Assembly (NCBI GenBank): GCA_020353055.1
Contig: CP070686.1
Span: 2,629,164 to 2,671,847 of the forward strand
DNA: 42,684 nucleotides
Direction of reading: 5' to 3'
DNA from: Caldifarciminota bacterium
GTDB taxonomy: Bacteria; Hydrothermota; Tepidihabitantia; SM23-42
Below the pieces are notes generated by a model, which had not been told where the DNA came from, searched no databases, and saw only the letters and a list, made by a program, of their open reading frames with translations. Position 1 is the stretch's first letter. Each line of letters begins with the position of its first letter. This document shows positions 16,803-24,796 of this stretch, piece after piece. The position numbers and the translations under genes are program-made.

Positions 16803-18698
16803 ATGCAGGGATTCAGTGGCACACTTACCGAAAAGGAAATAAAAAATCTAGAAGAACAAGCCCGGCTCTGCCGTGGCGATATTATCAAGATGACAACCGT
16901 CGCGGGTTCCGGACATCCTGGCGGTTCCATGTCATCAATTGACATCTACCTAACAGTATATAAACACGCAAGAATTTCCCCAGATACGGTCCACGATCTC
17001 AATCGCGACCGTATCATCGCCAGCCATGGTCACACATCTCCGGGTCTGTACGCATGCCTGGCTCGACTCGGTTTCATCAACCCGGATGATCTACTTGCTC
17101 TCTTCAGGAAAGCCGAAAGTCCCTACGAAGGGCATATCGAGCGACATGTTCCGGGGGTTGAATGGACTACCGGCAATCTTGGTCAAGGTTTATCCGCCGG
17201 ATGCGGTTTTGCCCTCGCCGCTCGGTTGAATGGATTGGACTATAATACCTTTGTCGTCATGAGTGATGGTGAACAGGCAAAAGGACAGGTAGGCGAAGCC
17301 CGACGGTTTGCCCGTAAATACGATCTCAATACGCTTACCGTGATCATCGACCACAACCATATTCAGATATCGGGTAGAACCGAAGATATCATGCCGGTCA
17401 ACATCAAGGACAATTTTCTCGCTGATGGTTGGCGGGTGCTGGAAATATCCGGCCATAATTTCAGGGAAATCTACGAAGCAGTAAAACAATCGATCTCGGA
17501 CAGAAAGAACCCCTACGCCATCATCGCCGAAACCGTCATCGGTAAGGGCGTATCATTCATGGAAAATAAAAGGGAATACCACGGCCGCGCCTTAAACATG
17601 GAGGAATGCAGCAAGGCCTTGAATGAATTGGGCGTAGAGAATGATGTCGACAATATCCGGCAGGCTCGGCGAGAAAGAAAGGCCAAGACCTACGAGTATC
17701 ACGCGGCGCCTCTGCCGGCGTTGAATGTAGGTTCGCCAAAGGAATACGACGATGATACACATCCCAGGGTTGTGTTTGGTAGTGTCCTGAAAGAAATCGC
17801 GCAGGCCAATCCGCAAGCCCCGTTCGCCGTACTCGATTGTGATCTGGCTGAGTCGGTGAAATCAAATGAGTTCGCCAAAGCACGCCCCCAGAATTTCTTC
17901 GAAGCGGGCGTAAGCGAACATTCGACGGCAACGACAGCTGGTGCTCTATCCATCAGTGGCGTCGTCACGGTCTGGGCAGACTTCGGTGTTTTCGCTATCG
18001 ACGAAACCTATAATCAAATGCGCCTCAACGACATCAACCACACAAATCTCAAGGTCTGCGCTACACATCTGGGATATAATGTCGGCCCTGATGGTAAAAC
18101 TCACCACTGCATTGATTACGTCGGCCTGTTAAAGAACCTGCCCGGATTCAAGTTTATCATTCCCGGCGATCCGAATCAGACCGACCACGCAGTGCGTTAT
18201 TTAATGACCCAGGGAGGCAATTACATAATAGGAATCAGCCGCTCGAAATTGCCGGTGATAACGACCCCTGAAGGAAGTCTCTTCTACGACGCGAATTACA
18301 AGTTTGAATATGGAAAATGTGATCTGATACGCGATGGCGCAGATTGCGCGATATTCACTTATGGTCCGACGCTGCCAATTGCATTGAGCGCCTGGACAAA
18401 CTTGAGGAGTGACGGCGTCAATGCGGCCGTATACAATGTCCCATGCCCCCTTGACATCTGCAGAGAGGCGCTGACAAGGGCAGCACTTAGCGGTTTGATC
18501 ATCACCTACGAAGATCACATTGCCGATACCGGACTGGGCAGCACGGTCGCTAACATGATCGCACGCGATCAACTCAAGGCGCGTTTGGTCAAAATCGGCA
18601 TAGACCAATACGGAGTATCTGACGAGCATGATACTCTATACAAGAAATATGGGTTAGACGCAGAAACTCTCGTCAGGAAGATAAAAGAGCACATTTAA
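16803..18698 (+). CDS. Transketolase-like enzyme
   Basis: 631 residues with the full two-domain chain. The TPP domain shows GSGHPGGSMSSID near residue 37, SHGHTSPGLYA near 75, TTGNLGQGLSAGCGFALA near 120 and the SDGEQAKGQVGEARRFARKY thiamine motif near 150. The pyrimidine domain shows GVSEHSTATTAGAL near 368, holding the glutamate that activates thiamine, then GYNVGPDGKTHHCIDY near 423. A C-terminal domain follows. The motifs differ from classical Tkt: SDGE replaces GDGE and DHNHIQISG replaces the DxN loop. The substrate range is therefore less certain, though transfer of two-carbon ketol units in the non-oxidative pentose pathway is most likely. AAAGGG precedes the ATG; it lies 23 nt after rng. 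Confidence 0.87.
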   Translation: MQGFSGTLTEKEIKNLEEQARLCRGDIIKMTTVAGSGHPGGSMSSIDIYLTVYKHARISPDTVHDLNRDRIIASHGHTSPGLYACLARLGFINPDDLLALFRKAESPYEGHIERHVPGVEWTTGNLGQGLSAGCGFALAARLNGLDYNTFVVMSDGEQAKGQVGEARRFARKYDLNTLTVIIDHNHIQISGRTEDIMPVNIKDNFLADGWRVLEISGHNFREIYEAVKQSISDRKNPYAIIAETVIGKGVSFMENKREYHGRALNMEECSKALNELGVENDVDNIRQARRERKAKTYEYHAAPLPALNVGSPKEYDDDTHPRVVFGSVLKEIAQANPQAPFAVLDCDLAESVKSNEFAKARPQNFFEAGVSEHSTATTAGALSISGVVTVWADFGVFAIDETYNQMRLNDINHTNLKVCATHLGYNVGPDGKTHHCIDYVGLLKNLPGFKFIIPGDPNQTDHAVRYLMTQGGNYIIGISRSKLPVITTPEGSLFYDANYKFEYGKCDLIRDGADCAIFTYGPTLPIALSAWTNLRSDGVNAAVYNVPCPLDICREALTRAALSGLIITYEDHIADTGLGSTVANMIARDQLKARLVKIGIDQYGVSDEHDTLYKKYGLDAETLVRKIKEHI

Positions 18699-18772
18699 TC
18701 GAAAACCCTGCCAGTCATTGGCCCTCGACTGCCCATTCAATTAGAATACTCATGCTCATAAGAGATATTTTC

Positions 18773-18802
18773 CCGTCAACAATTTTTCGCGTTTATTGAC
18801 GG
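18773..18802 (+). repeat. Inverted repeat overlapping the archease promoter region
   Basis: CCGTCAA (18773-18779) and TTGACGG (18796-18802) form a perfect 7-bp inverted repeat around a 16-nt centre. The right arm contains the possible -35 box of the archease gene. It could be an operator for a dimeric repressor, or a coincidence of two -35-like hexamers facing apart. No U tract follows, so it is not a terminator. Confidence 0.4.
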
Positions 18803-18823
18803 CAACATGAATATGGTTAAACT
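18796..18823 (+). promoter_or_regulatory. Possible promoter of the archease gene
   Basis: TTGACG at 18796-18801, 16 bp spacer, TAAACT at 18818-18823. The match is weaker than at other promoters here. The start would fall near 18830, leaving a leader of about 10 nt before the ATG at 18839, with AGGG close to the start codon. Confidence 0.45.
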
Positions 18824-18838
18824 CGTAGGGTTAGGCAG

Positions 18839-19252
18839 ATGAAAAAACCTTACCGGTACATTGACCACACCGCCGATCTGGGGATTGAAGTCTCTGGACA
18901 GGGACTCGAGGAATTATTCATCAATATCGGGCAGGCGTTATTCGATACTCAAATAGTCGGCACTATCCGAGACAAAAAAGAAATGTCAATAGATCTGCAG
19001 AGCGACTCGCTCGATGACCTTATCATTGATTGGTGCCGGGAATTACTTTATATCTTTGCAGTTCACGGCTTCATTCCTAAGGAATATACGGTTCGGATAA
19101 AGGACCATTCGTTGCAAGCGCAACTGCGTGGAGACAAGTTTGATGCACATCGCCACCGGGTGAAGCTAGAAATAAAAAATCCTACTTACCATAATTTTTC
19201 GTTGGAAGAAAGAAAAGGAAGATACAAAACCAGTATCATTTTTGATGTATGA
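18839..19252 (+). CDS. Archease (RtcB RNA-ligase activator family)
   Basis: 137 residues. It starts with the family signature YRYIDHTADLGIEVSGQGLEELF and has LDDLIIDWCRELLYIF near residue 60. DAHRHRVKLEIKNPTYHNFSL follows near 100, and the chain ends KTSIIFDV; conserved acidic ends bind the metal used to activate the partner. Archease speeds guanylylation and turnover of the RtcB RNA ligase in tRNA and RNA repair. No rtcB is present in this window, so the partner must lie elsewhere or the protein acts alone. The stop overlaps the longest possible frame of the next gene. Confidence 0.93.
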   Translation: MKKPYRYIDHTADLGIEVSGQGLEELFINIGQALFDTQIVGTIRDKKEMSIDLQSDSLDDLIIDWCRELLYIFAVHGFIPKEYTVRIKDHSLQAQLRGDKFDAHRHRVKLEIKNPTYHNFSLEERKGRYKTSIIFDV

Positions 19253-19263
19253 AAGGAGAAGAT

Positions 19264-19830
19264 ATGATGTCAGCAAATAAATCCACCTCTTTAGCGTTTG
19301 TTCTCATTTTTCTTGCGCTGACAACCTTTCCATTACGGGCTGAAGAACCAGCCGCAGGCGAAGATGAGCGCTGTACAGAGGCGCAATGCCACAAGAAATT
19401 CGCGGTTCAATCCAACAATGAAGTATGGGATTTACTCAGCAAGGAATCCAGAACCGAGCAGGAGGATGAGAACTTGGTCCATGCTGCTCATGCTTCACAC
19501 TATCACTGGAGCAAGATCGGAAAACCGATAAACGTGCAGCGGGGACACTGGCTGATTTCTCATGTTTACGCGGTCTTGAATGAACCTGACCAGGCCTTAT
19601 ACCACGCCAAAGAATGTTTGTCCCTGACCGAAGAACATGGTTTTGTCGACTTTGACCTGGCTTACGCCTACGAAGCGATGGCAAGAGCAAATGCAGCAGC
19701 AGGTAATGAATCAGAGACGACCAAATACCTGAAAATGGCGCGCGATGCGGCTGAAAAGATAGAAGCGGAAGAGGATCGCCAGCTCTTTAACAGTGATCTC
19801 AAGGCAGGGCCGTGGTACGGATTCGAATAG
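19264..19830 (+). CDS. Exported protein with TPR-like helical repeats
   Basis: About 188 residues. The frame is open from 19249, but AAAGGAG at 19252-19258 followed by ATGATG at 19264 sets the start. This gives MMSANKSTSLAFVLIFLAL, a clean signal peptide ending near LRAEE. The mature part has a Cys pair (CTEAQC) early and then helical pairs that read like TPR units: HAASHYHWSKIG-type, INVQRGHWLISHVYAVLN, EPDQALYHAKECLSLTEEHG, then FDLAYAYEAMARANAAAGNE. It looks like a relative of small conserved cytoplasmic proteins with the same helical core, here with an export signal. The function is unknown. It overlaps the longest frame of the downstream MFS gene but not its likely start. Confidence 0.75.
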   Translation: MMSANKSTSLAFVLIFLALTTFPLRAEEPAAGEDERCTEAQCHKKFAVQSNNEVWDLLSKESRTEQEDENLVHAAHASHYHWSKIGKPINVQRGHWLISHVYAVLNEPDQALYHAKECLSLTEEHGFVDFDLAYAYEAMARANAAAGNESETTKYLKMARDAAEKIEAEEDRQLFNSDLKAGPWYGFE

Positions 19831-19873
19831 GATCACATCGCATCACAGACACGGCACACAGAGCGATAAAAAC

Positions 19874-21163
19874 ATGATCACCGGGCCGAGATCAAAAAGG
19901 TCGACCCTGCTCAATCTCTCATCGTTTCAGATCCTCACGATGTTCCGGAGGGGTTTGTTCTACAGCTATCTATCGATATATCTCCGATTTTTCCTCGGTT
20001 TGAGCGTAACTGAAACCACCCTGTTTGCCACTCTGCCCATGGTGTTGAACATAGTCTTTCAAAGATTTGTGTGGGGAATAATATCCGACAAGTATCAAAG
20101 GAGAAGGACTTTAATAATACTCGGCGAAATTCTGGCTGCGATCGGCACGGTCCTTGTCTGGTATTTCCATAGAATCCCAGACAACAAACAGGTTGCAGGA
20201 TATGTAATCATCATCGGGCTAACTCTGGTTGAAATATTCTGGTCCATGTCCAACATCGGCTGGAGTGCGATCATTTCTGACCTCTATCCAGACGAGGAGC
20301 GCACTGGCGTGCAGGGAAGACTATCGAGCTTAGGTGCGTTGGGAAGAATTGTCGGGGTCTTGATCGGCGGGTTTGCCTACGATGGCCTATCGCGTTACTA
20401 TGAAGGATGGGGTTTTGACCATGGATTCCTGTTTTTCGTTGCCTCTGGAACGATGCTCATCTCTACGATCCCGATGTTATTCGTGCCTGAAGGAGGTGTG
20501 GCGTCAAAGAGAACTGTACACACGGACGGACACTTCTCTGGTACGGGAATCTACCGGGTTTTCCGGACTTTTCTACTGGCGATGATGTTCATCAATTTTG
20601 GACGCAATTCCATCGCTGTTATCAAAGCCCAGTATCTTTCACTGGATAGTGGTTTCAATGTATCAAGCCAACTTTTGGGCTACATAGTGAACATGCAGTC
20701 GGTGGGCATTTTTATCTTCGGTCTTTTTGTCACCCGTTTGTCGCGTCGCTACAAAGATGTAAACCTACTCTACGCGGGAACTTTTATCGCGATCATCAGC
20801 CTCCTGGGTTTTGCGCTGGCTTCAAACCTGCCGGTCATTTTTATCAGCAATTTCCTGGCCGGAATCTCCATGGTCGTGATACTGGCGGCGTCTTATTCAT
20901 ACGCCTCGAGATTGATCCCACCAGAGCATCGCGGTAAGCAATTCGCGTGGTTCAACGCTACGTTCTTCCTCAGCTGGGGAGCAGCCGGAACCCTCATCGC
21001 CGGTCCGCTCGTTGACCTGCTGCTTAGAGCCGGTGCTTCTCAGGTCTTTTCCTACCGGATATCCTTCCTGTCATCGGCGGCCCTGGTTGTTATTGGAATA
21101 ATCATTCTCTATATAGCAGACCGAATGAACCGGCGGGTGATAGAAACCAGAGGGCACGGCTGA
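19874..21163 (+). CDS. Major facilitator superfamily transporter
   Basis: 429 residues with about 12 hydrophobic helices and a cytoplasmic middle loop near residues 190-215 (FVPEGGVASKRTVHTDGHFS). The helix 2-3 loop has the MFS signature GIISDKYQRRRTL near residue 75, close to the GxxxDRxGRR consensus. The frame opens at 19793, but those first residues are polar and lie partly inside the previous gene, so the ATG at 19874 (MITGPRSKRSTLLNLSS) is preferred. No clear ribosome-binding site or promoter is seen. The substrate cannot be predicted; the pattern is like sugar or drug exporters of the family. It closes a small group with archease and the exported helical protein. Confidence 0.85.
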   Translation: MITGPRSKRSTLLNLSSFQILTMFRRGLFYSYLSIYLRFFLGLSVTETTLFATLPMVLNIVFQRFVWGIISDKYQRRRTLIILGEILAAIGTVLVWYFHRIPDNKQVAGYVIIIGLTLVEIFWSMSNIGWSAIISDLYPDEERTGVQGRLSSLGALGRIVGVLIGGFAYDGLSRYYEGWGFDHGFLFFVASGTMLISTIPMLFVPEGGVASKRTVHTDGHFSGTGIYRVFRTFLLAMMFINFGRNSIAVIKAQYLSLDSGFNVSSQLLGYIVNMQSVGIFIFGLFVTRLSRRYKDVNLLYAGTFIAIISLLGFALASNLPVIFISNFLAGISMVVILAASYSYASRLIPPEHRGKQFAWFNATFFLSWGAAGTLIAGPLVDLLLRAGASQVFSYRISFLSSAALVVIGIIILYIADRMNRRVIETRGHG

Positions 21164-21235
21164 TCACATGCCCATCTTTGCACATCAAACCCTTACGCTG
21201 GAAATAAGATAAATAACCGGAAAAAGCAGTCTGTC

Positions 21236-21263
21236 TTGACTTTGTTCCTTTTTTGCATAAAAT
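21236..21263 (+). promoter_or_regulatory. Promoter giving a predicted leaderless mRNA (V-ATPase operon)
   Basis: TTGACT at 21236-21241, 16 bp spacer, TAAAAT at 21258-21263, then 5 nt (AGGGT) to the ATG at 21269. The AGGG is too close to the ATG to act as a normal ribosome-binding site, so start at or beside the A of ATG is predicted. Confidence 0.75.
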
Positions 21264-21268
21264 AGGGT

Positions 21269-21589
21269 ATGAAATTGATCGAAGAAATCAAGAAAGCCGA
21301 AGAAAAAGGTGAAATTCTTAAGAAAAAGGCTGAAAACGAAGGGCTGGCATTGGTTGAGAAAGCCCGCGAAAAAGGGGAGAAAGATCTTGCGGCTCTTGAC
21401 GATCTAAAGGAAAAGCAACTCAAAAAGCAGCTGGATGAGGCACAGCGAATTGTAAGCACTGAAATCACCAAGATCGACGCCGAGTACAAAAAAATTCTGA
21501 AAAAAATTGATGAATCTTACAAGAAAAACAAGGAAAAAACAGTTAAAAAAATTCAAGAAATAATACTCAAATGGCCGTCCTCCCGGTAG
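21269..21589 (+). CDS. V/A-type ATPase peripheral stalk subunit H/G-like (coiled coil)
   Basis: 106 residues, almost entirely Lys/Glu-rich coiled coil (KKAEEKGEILKKKAENEGLA and so on), with no hydrophobic core domain. This is the make-up of the AhaH/NtpF-type (G) stalk subunit that pairs with subunit E. Identity rests on coiled-coil character plus position: it lies directly before subunit I and overlaps it by 19 nt. It is first in the operon, with a near-consensus promoter and a predicted leaderless start. Confidence 0.75.
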   Translation: MKLIEEIKKAEEKGEILKKKAENEGLALVEKAREKGEKDLAALDDLKEKQLKKQLDEAQRIVSTEITKIDAEYKKILKKIDESYKKNKEKTVKKIQEIILKWPSSR

Positions 21590-23658
21590 AGAAAATACAT
21601 ATCGTCGTTTACAAAGGTATAAAGGATGAATTCCTTAAGGAACTGCAAAAAGAAGGAATCGTCCATATAACTGAGCAGGAAGAATCAACTGCCAAGGTAT
21701 CAACCGAACTAAGCCGTATCGATGATGTACTCAACCAGCTGGCTACCTACAAAAAACGCAGTCCGCTTTCAATGTTCTTCAACATGAGACGTCCCATGTC
21801 CTACGAGACTTTTGTCGATTCAACCAAGTCCTATGACCACGAGAAAACCGTTGCCAGGCTTGAATCCATAAAAGAGGAACGCGAGAAGTTGCTGAGCCGT
21901 ACGAGGCAAATCGAGGATGAAATCAACCTGCTCTTGCCCTGGAAACCCTTTAAGTCTGACCTTTCGGCCCTACAAGAATTCAGACAGACCGACAGCATCC
22001 CCGCGATGATTCCTTCTCCAGAAGTGCTCAAGCGGCTGGGGGAAACCATTGCCGATATACCACACTCGGAGGAAAGAGTCAATACTGTAGGCACGGCTCA
22101 GTACCATCTCTTCTTTGTAAAAAGAGAACAGAGCGCTCAGCTACGTGCTCGACTTATCGAGAACGGCTGCGAAATCACAGATTTCCATTCCACCAAGGGC
22201 AAACCAGGCGAGCTGATCCGGCACCTCGGGCAGGATTTAGAAATCGCCCAAAAAAAGATCGCAGATCTCAACAATCTGGAAAAAACCCTTGCCGATGAAA
22301 TAGCAGATCTTGAGGCAAGTTCTGACCTGCTTTCAATTGATGAAAAGAAGGAAGACCTGGCTCAAGTCCTGCCGGAGACGATAAGCACCACAAACGTCAT
22401 CGGCTGGATACTCCGGCGGAATTTAAAACGATTAGATAACCTCGTCGATAAATTCGAATTTGTCTTCTATGAAAAAATCGAGAAAGACCCGGATGAAAAA
22501 CCGCCGGTCGCTTTACGAAATGTAACCATTAGCAGACCATATGAAATGCTGGTGAAATTATACAGCATGCCTGATCCGAAAGAGTATGATCCCACACCGT
22601 TTCTGGCGTTTTTCTTCCCGGTCATGTTTGGCCTATGCATTACCGATGCCTTATACGGAGTGCTTTTGATACTCATTTCCCTGTATCTGATGCGGCGTGT
22701 TACGGGTGATAAAAGTCTGTTCAGGATACTTCTCGTCGGCGGTATCCTAACGATATTCGCGGGGGCAATGGTTGGCGGCTGGGGTGGCGATCTCTTTGAG
22801 TATATTGGTTTCGGACCGCTTATTAGATTCCGGAGAGCGCTCATGTTATTCGATCCGGTGACCGATCCCATGATCTTCATCGCGATCGCGCTGGGGTTGG
22901 GTTTCATTCACATGATGCTCGGCATCGCCATAGAAATCTACGATGATATTAAGAACGGTGAATACGGCCAGGCAATTTTCGCCAATCTCACCTGGTTCAT
23001 AATCCTGCCGTCCATTATTCTGTATTTCAGTATTTTTTCATCGTCGCCTACGGCAAAAATGGTGCTTGAGGTCATACTCTGGACCTGCATCGTTGGCGTT
23101 GTTCTCGCCTCACACCCAGAAGGACAACCAAGGGTGATCGACCAGATCATATGGGCACCGATAGTTTTTCTTCTGTGGTATGCGATTACTAGTTTCGCGT
23201 TCGGTTTTCTCGGTATTGAATACGTCATCAAAGTCCCGGCCCTCGCCTACGTGCTGGCTATCCCGCTGCTCATATTGGAGTTTACACGCCGCAAGGAAAT
23301 GAAACAGGTATTAGCCAAGGCCGCTTGGGGTCTGTACAATTTGTACGGCATATCCAGTTATCTAGGAGTGCTCCTGTCCTATGTGCGGCTAATGGCGCTG
23401 GGTATGGTCACCGGTGTAATCGCCATCGCCATCAACAAGATTGCATGGATGATCACAGGCATACCGGTCTTGGGTATTGTACTGGTCATAATCATTCTCA
23501 TACCAAGTCATCTATTCAACCTCATCATTAATGCGCTCGGTGGGTTCATCCATACGATGCGTCTCCAATATATCGAATTCTTTGGCAGATTTTACAGTGG
23601 CGGAAGCAAACCGTTCAAGCCATTTCGTATGGAAACTGACTATGTTGAGATTAAATAG
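21571..23658 (+). CDS. V/A-type ATP synthase subunit I
   Basis: 695 residues. The N-terminal half (1-330) is a soluble coiled-coil arm starting MAVLPVEKIHIVVYKG, the normal start. The C-terminal half has seven or eight membrane helices with family landmarks FFPVMFGLCITDALYGV near 350, GGWGGDLFEYIG near 405, ISSYLGVLLSYVRLMALGM near 595 and HLFNLIINALGGFIHTMRLQYIEFFGRF near 650. The Arg in SYVRLMALGM is the expected essential residue facing the rotor carboxylate. The subunit forms the ion half-channels and the stator arm. It follows the H/G-like gene with overlap and precedes subunit K. Confidence 0.95.
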   Translation: MAVLPVEKIHIVVYKGIKDEFLKELQKEGIVHITEQEESTAKVSTELSRIDDVLNQLATYKKRSPLSMFFNMRRPMSYETFVDSTKSYDHEKTVARLESIKEEREKLLSRTRQIEDEINLLLPWKPFKSDLSALQEFRQTDSIPAMIPSPEVLKRLGETIADIPHSEERVNTVGTAQYHLFFVKREQSAQLRARLIENGCEITDFHSTKGKPGELIRHLGQDLEIAQKKIADLNNLEKTLADEIADLEASSDLLSIDEKKEDLAQVLPETISTTNVIGWILRRNLKRLDNLVDKFEFVFYEKIEKDPDEKPPVALRNVTISRPYEMLVKLYSMPDPKEYDPTPFLAFFFPVMFGLCITDALYGVLLILISLYLMRRVTGDKSLFRILLVGGILTIFAGAMVGGWGGDLFEYIGFGPLIRFRRALMLFDPVTDPMIFIAIALGLGFIHMMLGIAIEIYDDIKNGEYGQAIFANLTWFIILPSIILYFSIFSSSPTAKMVLEVILWTCIVGVVLASHPEGQPRVIDQIIWAPIVFLLWYAITSFAFGFLGIEYVIKVPALAYVLAIPLLILEFTRRKEMKQVLAKAAWGLYNLYGISSYLGVLLSYVRLMALGMVTGVIAIAINKIAWMITGIPVLGIVLVIIILIPSHLFNLIINALGGFIHTMRLQYIEFFGRFYSGGSKPFKPFRMETDYVEIK

Positions 23659-23706
23659 ACCTCGTTATTTGGGAATTTTACTGTTTTAGATGTTTTTTCT
23701 TTCTAG

Positions 23707-24219
<513 letters not shown>

Positions 24220-24220
24220 C

Positions 24221-24784
24221 ATGTCAACACAAAAAGTAACGGATAAAATCCTCCAGGACGCGCAGAAAAACGCCGAAGAGATTATTGCAGAATATAAGAA
24301 TGAAGCGGCAAAGGTCGCAGATGATTTCGCTCAACGCATAGCGCAGAAGAAACAACAAATCAACAACGAAATCCAAGAACGCAAAGAAACCGAAATAATG
24401 CGAGGGCTTTCTCAACACCGCCTTGCGCTTAACAGGAAGCAAACTGAGCACAAACAGAACTTAATCAAATCAATTGTCGAAGAAGCGACGTCAAAACTCA
24501 ACGACCATGCCGATTATCTCGCCTTTCTTAGATCTTTAATTAAGAAAAGCGGCGAGAATACAGGTGAACTGATGCTCAGCAAGGCTGATCTCAAAAGATA
24601 TCGCGAAGACATTAAGAAATTCTTAAGCAAAGAACGATTGCATTTGAATCTTGTTGAGGATAGCAGCATCAATGGTGGATTGAATATAAAGAGAGAAAAA
24701 ACGAATTACATCGGCTCACTCGATATAGTTCTCGAACTCCTGAGCGATGAACTTGCTATCGCAATTTCAAAATCAATGTTTTAA
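24221..24784 (+). CDS. V/A-type ATP synthase subunit E (peripheral stalk)
   Basis: 187 residues. The first 95 are a charged coiled coil (ILQDAQKNAEEIIAEYKNEAAK). The remainder is the globular C-terminal head (LVEDSSINGGLNIKREKTNYIGSLDIVLELL), which in this family binds the catalytic A/B head; the GGL and late aliphatic helix are typical. It starts one base after the K-subunit stop. In most operons C, F, A, B and D follow; here an EF-G-like gene comes next, so the head and central stalk must be encoded elsewhere. Confidence 0.88.
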   Translation: MSTQKVTDKILQDAQKNAEEIIAEYKNEAAKVADDFAQRIAQKKQQINNEIQERKETEIMRGLSQHRLALNRKQTEHKQNLIKSIVEEATSKLNDHADYLAFLRSLIKKSGENTGELMLSKADLKRYREDIKKFLSKERLHLNLVEDSSINGGLNIKREKTNYIGSLDIVLELLSDELAIAISKSMF

Positions 24785-24796
24785 AGGAGGTTATCT

